A DNA stretch of 46,992 bases from an uncultured Archangium sp. (GCA_946479335.1 CAMLFP010000005.1:1-46992); one strand, 5' to 3'; shown: positions 25,634 to 35,252, counted from the first letter of the stretch. Made by a program: numbers and translations. Notes: generated by a model not told the origin, from the sequence alone.

Positions 25634-28600
25634 TTAGAGGGTCTCTTGGGTTGACGTGAGGGAAGACGCGCGCCGCCGCCGGAGCGCGAATACCGCCAGC
25701 GCGCCGAGCCACAGCACCGTGGTCGCGGGGGCCGTGCTGCACCCCGATTTCGACTGCGTGGCGAAGTCGGGCTGCACCCGAATCGCCGAGGCGCGGACGT
25801 CCTGGCGGCCGAGCTGATCGACCACCCTGACGAGGAAGGTGTAGACGCCCGGCTCCGCGGTGGTGGTGCCGGAGATGGTGCCGTCAGCCGCCAGCGTCAG
25901 CCCCGCAGGCAGCTGCTGCAGCACGTCGACGTCGGCGCACTTGAACTCGCCGGGGCGCACCACCTGCTGCACGCACGCCACCGAGAACGCGATGCCCTCC
26001 GCCGCCACGCCGCCGTTGTGCGACAGCTTCACCTGGTAGGGCTGGTTGACGAACGCGTCGGGGAGCGCCGTGGTGGTGATGGCCAGCGCGTCACGGTACG
26101 CCACGCGCAGCAACACGTTGGCGGTGTCGGTGATGCTCTGCGCCGCGGAGGTACCGGAGCTGTCCTGCACCTCGAAGGTCAGCAGGAACAGCCCCGCCTC
26201 GACCGGCGTGCCGCTGAAGTAGTCGGTCGCCACGCGATCGTCGACCGAGAGGCCGAGCGCCGCCAGCGCCGCGTCGATGTCGGCCGGCTCCGTCAGCGCC
26301 GGCCCGGGGGCGTCGGTCGGCAGCTCCGCCAGCTTCTGGAAGCGCACCACCGACCACGTGTACGGCGCCAGCCCGCCCACCGCGACCAGCGGCTGCAGGT
26401 ACGCCGCGCCGAGGGTCGCCGGCTTCACCGCCACCGTGCCCACCGAGAGCGAGACCGGGGTCACCACGCTCAGCGTCAACGCGCCGTCGGCCGTCGCGCC
26501 GTCGCTGTCGGTGACGCGCACGGTGAACGCGTAGTCGCCCTGCGCCTGCGCCCGCCCTTCGAGGAGCCCGTCGGTCGAGAGCCCGATGCCCACCGGCAAC
26601 GGGGCGCTCTCCACGTCGACCACGCTCCACACATACGGAGGCTTGCCGCCCACCGCCACCAGCGGCGTGTTGTAGACGCGCCCGGCCTCCGCGGCGGTCA
26701 GCGACTGCGGCACCACCGCGAGCGGCAGCCCGCCGGCCGCGACGGTGATCGACAGCGACTTCGTGTCGGTCGTCGCGCCAGAGGTCACCGTCACCTCGAA
26801 GTTGAAGGTGCCCACCGACGACGGCGCGCCGGCGAGATCGCCCGAGGTGCTCATGGTGACGCCCGGCGGCAGCGCCCCACCGGTCACCTGCCACGTATAC
26901 GAGCCGGTGCCTCCCGTCGCCGCGAGGCGGAGCCCGTACGGCGAGTACTGCGTCGCGGGCGGCAGCGGCGCGCTCGAGATGGCCACCGCGCCCGTGCTGA
27001 CCACGATGCTCTGGGTGCGAGTGAAGCAGTCGTTGACGATGCTGATCTCTGCCCCACCGAACTGGCCGGTGCTCGAGTCGTAGTTCACGCACACGCCCAA
27101 CCAGTACCGGCCCGGCGAGAGCCCCGAGGGCAACATCAGCGACTCGCTGACCATCTGCGTCTGGTGCGCGGTGAGGGCCGCGAGGTTGCCGACGCCCAGG
27201 GCCCGATCGCCGACGCTGACCGACGCGTTGTCAGACAGGAACCAGCTGTAGGTGGTGGCGACGGAGTCGGCGTTGCCCCCGTTGGCGAACACGGCGGTGA
27301 CCGCGATCGACTCCCCGGGCGCGCCGGCGTCGGGCGCCGACAGGCTGTTGACCGCGAGGTCGGGCGTCGGGCTGCCGATGGTGATCCTGGTGGGCAGCGA
27401 GGTGTTGTTCGTCTCGAGGGTCTCCGCCGTCAACCCGTCGGGGTCGACCACCGCGAAGACGTACCAGACGGAGCCCGGCGTGAGGTTCGACGGCAGCGCC
27501 GCCGTGGAGGTCGCCTGGCCAACTCCGGGCGCGATCAGCGACGGCACCTGCGCGTTGCCGATGACGGCGTCGGTGCTGGTGTCGAGCGACTGGTCATCAG
27601 ACAGGTAGAAGCGCACCGGCACCGCGGTCGCGTCGCGGCCACCGCCGTTGCGCACCGTCGCCGTCGCGAGGAACGAGACGCCCGCGTAGCCCGTCTGGCT
27701 CGACGAGACGGAGACCAGCTCGAAGTCGGGCGGCCGGAAGAAGTCGATCGCCTGCCCCGCCGGGTACGCGGTGCTCGCGCACGAAGGCGCGCAGCTCAAC
27801 GCGGCGATGCCCACGCCGAGATCACCCTGGATGCCCACCGACGCGCTGACGCCCGTCGCGGGCAACGCGTTCGAGTACACGAAGCGGATCCGCCCCGTCG
27901 CCTCGTACAGCTGCACCTGGAAGGCGATGCGATTGCTGGTGAGGTTCGCGCCCACCTGGTTCCACTCGAAGGCCATCACGCGGTTCGGCGCGCTGCCGGT
28001 GAGCTGGTAGCGGTAGCCGTTCGCCGAGCTCGCGGGCGCGGTCAGCTGGTCCCACCAGGGGGCGATGAACGCCTTGGGGCCCGAGGTCGACGAGTTGGGG
28101 ATCGCCAGGTTCGACGACGACGTGGAGTTCGACGCCGCCACGGCGAGGTAGCCGTACTGCGACATCTGCACCGGCTGGTTCGCCAACAAGACGGTGTTGA
28201 AGAACTCGAAGTCGAACGGCACGGTGATCGACGCCCCCGCGGTGGTCGCGGTGCCGCCGGTCAACGGCTGGTACGCCGCGGGCGAAGAGCTCGACGAGTA
28301 CTGCGCGCGGGCGGCGAAGGGTACGAGCGCCACCACCGCCAGCGCCGCGAAGGTCTGCGCCCGGCGACGCGAGAGCGCCAGCAGCGCCAACACCAGCAAC
28401 CACGGCGTGAGACCGCCGGGCGTGGTGCTGCAGCCCTGGCTCTTCACGTCGACCGCGACGGAGAACGCGAGCGGCGTCACGCCCGTCATCCCCGCCGCGT
28501 CACGGGCCTCGAGCATGAACGGCCACAACCCGGCGGCCACGCCATCGGCCACGGTGCCCGAGAGCTTGCCGTCGACCAACGTCAGGCCGGGCGGCAGCGT

Positions 28601-31600
28601 GCCGTTGACGATGCGGTAGGTCACCGCGGCCGAGGGCGTGACCGCGAGCGGCACCTCCACGGTCTCGCCGGCGCGCACCGAGTCGGGCAGCGTCGCCAGC
28701 ACGCGGTAGCGCTGCGGCTGCACCGTCAGCGTGTAGTCGATGGAGTCGGTGCGACCGTTGCCGTCTTCCACCGCCACGTTGAACGTGAAGCGCCCTGCTT
28801 CGCGCGGCGTACCGGCGAGGCTGATGACGTCTTGCTGCGGAGTCGCCGTGACGCCCGCAGGGAGCGCGCCCGCCAGCTTCCACACCAGGGGCTTCACCGT
28901 GCTGCTGCCGTCCTGATTCTGCGCGCGGACATCGGCGAGGTACGACTGGCCGACGACGGCGTCAGGCAACGCGAGCGTGGTGAACGAGATGGCGCCCGGC
29001 GCGATGACGCGCAGGGTGAGCGCCTTGCTGGCCGACGCGCCCGCGGCGTCACGCACCTGCACGGTCAACGGCACCGCGACGAGCGGCGCGCTCGGAGGCT
29101 GCCCCGAGATCTGCCCTGACGCGCTGAGCGTGAGGCCCGACGGCAGCGTGCCCGAGAGGAGGCGCCACGAGTACGGGGGCACTCCGCCGACCGCGCCCAG
29201 CGAGTACGAATAGGCCGAGCCGCTCACCAGGGCCGGCAGCGACGAGCTGGTCACCAGCAGCCCCGAGGTCATCGGCAACACGCGGAGCGCGAGGCGCGTC
29301 AACGCCGTGCGGCCACCGTTCTCCAGCGAGATGGTCAGCGCCACCAGACCGCTGTCACCGGTGGGGGTGCCCGACAGCAGGCCGGTCGCAGGGTCGATGG
29401 TCAGCCACGACGGCGGCGGGCCATAGGCGCTGTCGAAGCTCCAGGTCGAGGCGCCCTCCTCGGCCAGCGCCGCGAGGCGGAACGAGTACGGCAGCCCGAT
29501 GACCGCGTCAGGCAGGGTGGTGGTGGCGATGCGGAGCGCCGAGCCGGCCACCTGCACCGGCTGCGAGCCGGCCGCGTTGTTCGAGGGGTCCCAGTCTCCG
29601 GGCACCGCGTTGCCGGTGTCGATGATGCAGCCGACGTAATACGAGCCGGGCGACATCGTCGACGGGAGCTTCACCAGCTCGGTCTGCAGATCGCTGCCGC
29701 CGCGCGCGAGGGTGACGGTCTGTTCCAGCACCTCGGTGCCGCCCTGCACGATGCTCAGCGGCACGTCTTGCTGCGTGACGATGGGGTTGGCGGAGGCGAA
29801 GTAGCGGTAGCTCACCTGCGGCGCGTCGACGTTGCCCTGGTTCCGCAGGCCGCGCACCACGGGGATCACCTCGCCCACGCCCGCCACCGTCGGCGCCGAC
29901 ACCAACGACACCATGAGATCAGGCGCCGGGGTGCGCGCGTAGATGGGCCCGAAGATGACGCTGTTGTTCAGCTCGTTCTGCTCGGGCACCGACGAGTTGC
30001 TGTCGGCCAGCACGAAGAGGAAGTACTGCCCCGACTCCAACGGCGCGCCGCTGCGATCGTTGAGCACCATCGTGCAGTCGAAGGTGACGTCGACGCCGGC
30101 GGGCGACACCGGGAGCGCGTCGATGTGTGACTCGCACACCTTGGTGTCGGTCAACAGCGTGAGCGTCGAGTCACGCGACAGCACGAGGCCCAGGTCGAAG
30201 TTGAAGGCCGGCACGTCACCGCTGTTGACGACGCGGGCGGTGACGCGCACCGGGTCGCCCAGGTTGACGCGGGTGGTGGCCTGACCGGTCGCGGGGTCGA
30301 GCAACGAGGCGCTCGCCACCGAGAGCTCCGGGCGCGAGATGGTCACCTTCCCCGACGAGGCCACCACGTTGTTGGTCTCCACGCTCTCGGTGATGACGCC
30401 GGTGGGCTGCGCCGCCGAGGTCGGGTCGACCTGCAGCAGGTAGTAATAGGTGCCCTGCGCCGCGTTGGCCGGCATCGCGAAGCTCACGTCGCGGGTGATG
30501 GTCTCCCCGCCGCTCACCGTCGCGGTGCCGTCGTAGATGGGCACGTCGGTGGCGTCGTAGTTGGTGTCGCCGCTCAACAACACGCGGAACGGCACCTCAC
30601 CCGTCGGCGCCGAGGTGCCGCGGTTGTAGAAGGTGAGACTCACGCCGGCGTCGTACCCCGGCGACGAGGCCGCCCCTCCGGAGATGGACTGCGCGACGAG
30701 ATCGATGCCCTGCGCGAACGACGACGCGGTGGTGCCGACGTTGTTGGCCTCGCTGTTCTCCGTGATCGCCCGCGACGAGTCGGCGAGCACCAGCACGTAG
30801 TAGTCGCCGGTCGGCGGCGCGGTGGTGGTCATCGCGCTCCCCGTCACGTCGACGATCGACTGCCCGCCATCGGCCGTCACGCCGCCGAAGACCGCCGGGA
30901 GGAGATCAGCCACCGAGCCCGAGGCCACGAGGATGTCACCACCATCGAGGTCGAGGGTGCGGTCGAGCGAGAGGTACGCCTGCCAGTCGAACCCGGCGTC
31001 GGTGCCGGTGCGCCCGATGTTCTGCACGCGCGCGTTCACCGTGAAGGTCAGGTTGTCGTCAGGCTGGCGCACCATGTTCGCCACCGTCACCGTGGGCACC
31101 GTCAGGTCGACCACGTCGGGCTCACCGACGCGGATCAGGGTGTTCGGGGTCCAATTCGAGAGCGAGCAGGCGGTGGTGCACGACGAAATGAAGTTCGCGC
31201 CCACGGTGCCGGTGGGGTCCTCGAAGCCCGACGAGAAGCTCCACGCGGAGCCCGCCGCGATGGGCCCGTAGTGCACCGTGAAGAGCCCCCCCGCGTAGAG
31301 CGCGATCTGGAAGCTCACGAACTCGCCCGTCGAGAAGAAGCCCTGCAACTGGTAGAATTCGAAGATCACGCGCGAGGGCTCCGTGATCATGCGCACCTGC
31401 GTGACCCCCGAGGCCACCTCCATGTCGTCCCAGAACGGCGCGATGAGGCCGTTGGGGGTCGCCGAGGTGGGGAACGTCTTGTTGTTGCGCGAGTCGAACC
31501 CCGGCGTCACGCCGCTCAGGCCGAAGGCGATGTACCCGTTCGTGCCCACCGACACGGAGGTGTAGGTCGTGCCGAAGTACGCAAAGCCGAACGGCAGCGT

Positions 31601-31765
31601 CACGGTGATCTCACCGTCGTCGGTGCTGTTCCACCCGCTGAGCACCGTCGCCCCGACCAGCGGCTGGTAGGTCTGCGTCGAGTACTGAATCGGCGGGAGC
31701 TGCGCCCACGCAGGCAGCGCCGACAGCGCACCAGCAACAAGAATGAGCGTTCTGAGCGTCTTCAC
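25634..31765 (-). CDS. Giant surface protein: in-frame fusion of two CARDB/putative-Ig MYXO-CTERM proteins
   Basis: About 2043 residues from GTG 31765 (a GGAG is nine bases upstream and a clean signal peptide 'MKTLRTLILVAGALSALPAWA' follows; ATG 31780 is an alternative). Half 1 has a signal peptide, a beta-sandwich ('QYSTQTYQPLVGATVLSG...'), four CARDB-like repeats each ending near E-x-N-x-x-N, four putative-Ig (He_PIG-like) repeats ('LPDAVIGLPYSFRLAA', 'GLLSGTP'), and a MYXO-CTERM signal with Cys1112. Half 2 repeats the plan: a signal-peptide-like segment ending AARA before Q1155, a beta-sandwich ('SSPAAYQPLTGGTATTAG'), two CARDB, four putative-Ig, and a terminal MYXO-CTERM with Cys2009. The frame is uninterrupted. 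Probably cell-surface or adhesion-type; function unknown. Confidence 0.88.
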   Translation of the reverse strand: MKTLRTLILVAGALSALPAWAQLPPIQYSTQTYQPLVGATVLSGWNSTDDGEITVTLPFGFAYFGTTYTSVSVGTNGYIAFGLSGVTPGFDSRNNKTFPTSATPNGLIAPFWDDMEVASGVTQVRMITEPSRVIFEFYQLQGFFSTGEFVSFQIALYAGGLFTVHYGPIAAGSAWSFSSGFEDPTGTVGANFISSCTTACSLSNWTPNTLIRVGEPDVVDLTVPTVTVANMVRQPDDNLTFTVNARVQNIGRTGTDAGFDWQAYLSLDRTLDLDGGDILVASGSVADLLPAVFGGVTADGGQSIVDVTGSAMTTTAPPTGDYYVLVLADSSRAITENSEANNVGTTASSFAQGIDLVAQSISGGAASSPGYDAGVSLTFYNRGTSAPTGEVPFRVLLSGDTNYDATDVPIYDGTATVSGGETITRDVSFAMPANAAQGTYYYLLQVDPTSAAQPTGVITESVETNNVVASSGKVTISRPELSVASASLLDPATGQATTRVNLGDPVRVTARVVNSGDVPAFNFDLGLVLSRDSTLTLLTDTKVCESHIDALPVSPAGVDVTFDCTMVLNDRSGAPLESGQYFLFVLADSNSSVPEQNELNNSVIFGPIYARTPAPDLMVSLVSAPTVAGVGEVIPVVRGLRNQGNVDAPQVSYRYFASANPIVTQQDVPLSIVQGGTEVLEQTVTLARGGSDLQTELVKLPSTMSPGSYYVGCIIDTGNAVPGDWDPSNNAAGSQPVQVAGSALRIATTTLPDAVIGLPYSFRLAALAEEGASTWSFDSAYGPPPSWLTIDPATGLLSGTPTGDSGLVALTISLENGGRTALTRLALRVLPMTSGLLVTSSSLPALVSGSAYSYSLGAVGGVPPYSWRLLSGTLPSGLTLSASGQISGQPPSAPLVAVPLTVQVRDAAGASASKALTLRVIAPGAISFTTLALPDAVVGQSYLADVRAQNQDGSSTVKPLVWKLAGALPAGVTATPQQDVISLAGTPREAGRFTFNVAVEDGNGRTDSIDYTLTVQPQRYRVLATLPDSVRAGETVEVPLAVTPSAAVTYRIVNGTLPPGLTLVDGKLSGTVADGVAAGLWPFMLEARDAAGMTGVTPLAFSVAVDVKSQGCSTTPGGLTPWLLVLALLALSRRRAQTFAALAVVALVPFAARAQYSSSSSPAAYQPLTGGTATTAGASITVPFDFEFFNTVLLANQPVQMSQYGYLAVAASNSTSSSNLAIPNSSTSGPKAFIAPWWDQLTAPASSANGYRYQLTGSAPNRVMAFEWNQVGANLTSNRIAFQVQLYEATGRIRFVYSNALPATGVSASVGIQGDLGVGIAALSCAPSCASTAYPAGQAIDFFRPPDFELVSVSSSQTGYAGVSFLATATVRNGGGRDATAVPVRFYLSDDQSLDTSTDAVIGNAQVPSLIAPGVGQATSTAALPSNLTPGSVWYVFAVVDPDGLTAETLETNNTSLPTRITIGSPTPDLAVNSLSAPDAGAPGESIAVTAVFANGGNADSVATTYSWFLSDNASVSVGDRALGVGNLAALTAHQTQMVSESLMLPSGLSPGRYWLGVCVNYDSSTGQFGGAEISIVNDCFTRTQSIVVSTGAVAISSAPLPPATQYSPYGLRLAATGGTGSYTWQVTGGALPPGVTMSTSGDLAGAPSSVGTFNFEVTVTSGATTDTKSLSITVAAGGLPLAVVPQSLTAAEAGRVYNTPLVAVGGKPPYVWSVVDVESAPLPVGIGLSTDGLLEGRAQAQGDYAFTVRVTDSDGATADGALTLSVVTPVSLSVGTVAVKPATLGAAYLQPLVAVGGLAPYTWSVVRFQKLAELPTDAPGPALTEPADIDAALAALGLSVDDRVATDYFSGTPVEAGLFLLTFEVQDSSGTSAAQSITDTANVLLRVAYRDALAITTTALPDAFVNQPYQVKLSHNGGVAAEGIAFSVACVQQVVRPGEFKCADVDVLQQLPAGLTLAADGTISGTTTAEPGVYTFLVRVVDQLGRQDVRASAIRVQPDFATQSKSGCSTAPATTVLWLGALAVFALRRRRASSLTSTQETL
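28301..28435 (-). other. Internal MYXO-CTERM / signal-peptide junction within the giant gene
   Basis: Codons 1111-1155 of the giant gene encode 'GCSTTPGGLTPWLLVLALLA' and LSRRR, a complete sorting signal (Cys codon 28430-28432). With no stop this runs into AQTFAALAVVALVPFAARA, the hydrophobic core and signal-peptidase site of a second export signal. The Arg triplet serves both as tail of the first signal and as the positive n-region of the second. No stop codon is found in the other two frames near the junction, so a simple frameshift does not restore two genes; GTG and TTG codons at residues 1125-1126 could in principle start the second part alone. Confidence 0.8.
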
Positions 31766-31853
31766 GAAAGTCATCTCCATCAAACAAGCATCAAGGCCGC
31801 CCGCGCGACGGCTGCGGGCGGTGACACACCACGAAAACCGACCCGCCGCCCGT

Positions 31854-34800
31854 CTAGAGAATGCAGGTCGCCGTGTAGTTGATCGTCAGCGTCTGGCCCG
31901 GCTCGGGCACGTACAGCGGCGCGAAGTTCACCGAGTTGGTCGCCGCGTCGTACGACCAGATCTGCGCGCCCTGCCCGCCGTCGGGCAGCACGTCATGCGA
32001 GGGGATGTCGACCCCGTCGATCTGCACCGTGATCGGGTCGGGCGACGCCGCCAGGTCGGGGAACGTCGTCAGGTAGAAGTTCGTGCGGAAACCGAAGGCG
32101 TTCTTGCCCACGCGCTCCAGCGACTGGCTCCAGTCGTCCAGGCAGATCTCCTCCTTCACGCCGTTGGTCGCCGTCACCATCTGCGTGTGGCAGTCGACCT
32201 GCGAGGCGTCGCCGTTACAGCCGATGTTGGTGTCGTCGTACGAGCAGCCGCTGGGCGCCGACGGGAGGAACGGACCGATCACGTTGTAGGTGAACATGTT
32301 CGCGCGCTGCGAGCCCTTCACCGCCACCAGCCGGTTCAGGTACGTCGAGAGCGGCCAACCCTCGTCGGCGTCCTGGATCTGGTCGAGCGCGTCGGTGACG
32401 CACACCACCGCGAGCACCGCCTCGTCACGGAGGAAGCCGCCGTTGATCGTCGGGTCGTTGATGTACGGCCCGGTCGGCGCCGTGGTGGAGAACGGCACGT
32501 TGGTCAGCGCGCGCATCGCGGGCTCGACGCACGACTCCGAGCCGCCGTTGGTGCCCAGCTTCACGATGTTGCGGAACTCGTTGAGCAGGTCGGTGGTGCT
32601 CGGCGTGAGGATCTTGTTGCCGTGCGTGCAGCGCGCGGGGTCGTTGGAGATCGCGCAGAACTTGCCGCGGTTCGTGTCGGTCAGCTCCGTGTTGGTCGAC
32701 GCGATGTGGAAGTCGACCTGGTTCTCGACCGCGTACGAGAGGAAGTGGTCCATGTTCGACGCGAGCTTGGTCTGCTTGTCAGACATCGAGCACGAGTCGT
32801 CGATGACGAGGAGGATGTCGGCCTTGGGCTTGCTGTCTTGCCGGAAGGTGTCGGTGTTGAAGCCCGTCGTGTTCCCCTCGCCGGTCAGCGGCACCACGTA
32901 GGTCGCCGACGCGGAGTTCTGCGTGACCGTCAAGACCACCGAGTTGCTGTCGGCGCCCACGTCGGCCGGGTGGTAGCGCACCTGCACGCTCACCGGCGTC
33001 GACGAGCTGGCGCTGAGCACCGTGCCGTTCGCCGGAGCGCTCACGATGTTGAACTCCCCCATGCCCGCGCCCAGGGTCGTCGAGTTCAGGGTGACCGCGC
33101 TGGTGCAGGCGTTGGTGATGTTGATGGTGCGGGTCGGCGAGTTGCAGCCCACCTTCACCGTGCCGAAGTTGATGTTCTGCGGCGCCAGCGTCAGGCAGCC
33201 GGTGCCCACGGTGGCCACCAGGTTCACCTCACGCAGCGGCGTGTCGGGGTGCGCGACGTTGAAGCTGACCTTGCCGCTCACCTGCGCCGGCGAGGGAGGC
33301 GTCTGCCCCTGCGGCCACGCGCGCACCGCGAACTGCTGGGTCGCGCCGGGCGCCAGCGTGATCTCCGCCTGCGGGCCCGCGGGCAGCGAGAAGATGGGCT
33401 GCATGCCGCTGGGCGTGCCCACCTCGGTGCCCAGCTGCAGGTTCGACATCAGGCAGTCGTCGGTGGTGCTGTTGTTGTGCACCGCGAACGCCAGGTCGGT
33501 GTGCGCGGGCGGCGTGATGACGCCGAAGTTCACGGCCACCGGCGAGACGGTGATGTCGCAGGGCGCGAGCTCCACCGCGTTGGCCTTGATCACCACCGTG
33601 GTGACCGGCTCATCGGGGTCGTTGCTGAAGATGCGCACCTCCCATTCCTTCTGGCCGAGGCTGGCCGGCGTGATCTTCACGGGGATATCGAGGCGCGAGG
33701 TCGACGTGCCGGCCTCGAGGCCGAGGTTGGGCTGGTAGCTGTTGGCGCCGCTGGTTGGCAACGTGTTGGTGCACGAGCCGTCGGTGGCCACCACGCCGAC
33801 GCAGATCTCTTCGAGCGTGGAGTCACCGTGCGCGACCACCGCCCAGTACGGCCCGACGTAGCCGTTGGTGGCGTCGCCGGTGCCGAGCTTCAGGTTGCCC
33901 TTGGAATCGGGGGGTGAGGGCCGGGTGCCGACGTTCTTCACCGTCAGCAGGCGCGTGGCCGCCGAGGGGGTGGTGGCGTTCGCGAAGTAGGCGATGCGGC
34001 CGAGATCCATCGTGTTGGCGGGCGTCACGTCGATGTCGGGGCCGCCGCCCACGCCCGTCATGGAGATGCCGACCAGCGGCTGGCTCTCGAGCTGCGTGGT
34101 GCCCTTGAAGGTCGCGTTCTTGCGGCCGAGCACCGTGGGCTTGAAGGAGAACTTCACCGTCACCGTGCCCGGCGTGATGGTCGCGTCGGTCTGGCGCGTG
34201 CCGTGCGGCACGACGATCGAGCTGCCGGCGGTGCCGTCACCCGTGTCGATGATCTTGAAGATGTTGCTCGGCGTGCTCGAGCCCTGGTCGTTGATCACCA
34301 GCGGGTTCATGGTCACGTCGGCGAGCGAGAGGTTCGAGATGACCACCTCCGCCGTGGCGGTGACGCCGGGCGACGCGTAGCCGAAGTCGATCTGCGGGGG
34401 CGACCAGCGGAGCACCGCGTCGACGCCGGTGCCGATCAACACCACCGGCTTCTCCGGGCAGCCGTCGGCGCGGCGCATGCGCACGGTGGCGCGGTAGTCC
34501 GTCGCCTCGGTGGGCGCGAAGGTGAAGGTGGCGATCTTGCTGCTCTGCCCCGCGATGAGGAACTCGCCCTTGGGTGAATCGGGCGACAGCGTGAAGAGGC
34601 CCGCGCCCTGCGGCGAATCGATGTCGCCGAGGTAGCCGTTGGTCTCGATCGCGCGCGAGTTGTAGAACTCGAAGGTGCGGGTGAACGTGTCACCGCGCGC
34701 CACCGCGCCGAAGTCGATGCTGTCGGGCACGTCACACTCACCGGCCACCGCGACGGCCTTGAGCGTGATGTTGGCGATGTCCTTCCCGTCTTCGGTGTTG

Positions 34801-35252
34801 GTCGACTTCATCGCCAACAGCACCTGGTGCTCGGCGCGGGTGACGCCGTCGATCTGCGGCGGCGCGTAGGCCATCGGCAGCGTGACGGTCTCGCCGGAGG
34901 GCACCACGACCTCCTGGTCGAAGGTCACCGTGAAGATGGGGTTGGCGTCATCGACGCCCGCGCCCGCCTTCGTCGCCGTGTCGCCCGCGTCGGGCTTCGA
35001 GAAGCTGGTGATGGTCAGCGACGCCGAGCCGACGTTCTGCACCACGAGATCTTTCGGCTCGGTCTTGCCCATCGACACGATGCCGAAGTCATAGAGGCCG
35101 TCGGGCCCCTGCGTCGGGTTGCCCTCGGTATCGAAGGAGAGGATGCGGACCTCGCCGTAGCTCCGGCCACCACCGCCGCGGTTGCAATCGCAGCCGGTCA
35201 GCAACCCCATTGCCGCGACAGCGACCGTGAACACCTTGAGTGCGTTCGTCAT
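31854..35252 (-). CDS. Choice-of-anchor D / HYDIN-like lipoprotein with C-terminal VWA domain
   Basis: A 1132-residue lipoprotein. The ATG at 35252 has an AAGGAG ribosome site; the frame upstream of it is non-coding. The lipobox is LTGC (18-21) and the mature start is 'CDCNRGGGGRSYGE'. Residues about 35-780 are about six immunoglobulin-like choice-of-anchor D/ASPM-SPD-2-Hydin units, seen as repeated 'YDFGIVSMGKTEPKDLVVQN', 'INFGTVKVGCNSPTRTINIT' and 'IDFGYASPGVTATAEVVISN' strands. Residues about 812-1050 form a von Willebrand A domain with a MIDAS D818-x-S820-x-S822 (in VIDDSCSMSD) and 'VCVTDALDQ' near the end. A short beta domain closes the protein. It is probably surface-exposed and metal-dependent in ligand binding; ligands unknown. 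It leads the three-gene operon. Confidence 0.9.
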   Translation of the reverse strand: MTNALKVFTVAVAAMGLLTGCDCNRGGGGRSYGEVRILSFDTEGNPTQGPDGLYDFGIVSMGKTEPKDLVVQNVGSASLTITSFSKPDAGDTATKAGAGVDDANPIFTVTFDQEVVVPSGETVTLPMAYAPPQIDGVTRAEHQVLLAMKSTNTEDGKDIANITLKAVAVAGECDVPDSIDFGAVARGDTFTRTFEFYNSRAIETNGYLGDIDSPQGAGLFTLSPDSPKGEFLIAGQSSKIATFTFAPTEATDYRATVRMRRADGCPEKPVVLIGTGVDAVLRWSPPQIDFGYASPGVTATAEVVISNLSLADVTMNPLVINDQGSSTPSNIFKIIDTGDGTAGSSIVVPHGTRQTDATITPGTVTVKFSFKPTVLGRKNATFKGTTQLESQPLVGISMTGVGGGPDIDVTPANTMDLGRIAYFANATTPSAATRLLTVKNVGTRPSPPDSKGNLKLGTGDATNGYVGPYWAVVAHGDSTLEEICVGVVATDGSCTNTLPTSGANSYQPNLGLEAGTSTSRLDIPVKITPASLGQKEWEVRIFSNDPDEPVTTVVIKANAVELAPCDITVSPVAVNFGVITPPAHTDLAFAVHNNSTTDDCLMSNLQLGTEVGTPSGMQPIFSLPAGPQAEITLAPGATQQFAVRAWPQGQTPPSPAQVSGKVSFNVAHPDTPLREVNLVATVGTGCLTLAPQNINFGTVKVGCNSPTRTINITNACTSAVTLNSTTLGAGMGEFNIVSAPANGTVLSASSSTPVSVQVRYHPADVGADSNSVVLTVTQNSASATYVVPLTGEGNTTGFNTDTFRQDSKPKADILLVIDDSCSMSDKQTKLASNMDHFLSYAVENQVDFHIASTNTELTDTNRGKFCAISNDPARCTHGNKILTPSTTDLLNEFRNIVKLGTNGGSESCVEPAMRALTNVPFSTTAPTGPYINDPTINGGFLRDEAVLAVVCVTDALDQIQDADEGWPLSTYLNRLVAVKGSQRANMFTYNVIGPFLPSAPSGCSYDDTNIGCNGDASQVDCHTQMVTATNGVKEEICLDDWSQSLERVGKNAFGFRTNFYLTTFPDLAASPDPITVQIDGVDIPSHDVLPDGGQGAQIWSYDAATNSVNFAPLYVPEPGQTLTINYTATCIL

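Noticed and set aside
28301..28435. A simple frameshift separating two genes at the giant-protein junction
   Set aside because: Neither alternative frame has a stop near the junction and both halves keep one frame; a single indel would not create two normal genes, though a larger assembly deletion cannot be excluded.
26018..29119. Open frame of about 1030 codons on the + strand opposite the giant surface gene
   Set aside because: It is Arg/His/Val-rich low-complexity sequence with no motif, as expected for the antisense frame of GC-rich coding DNA; the opposite strand encodes recognisable repeats and signals.
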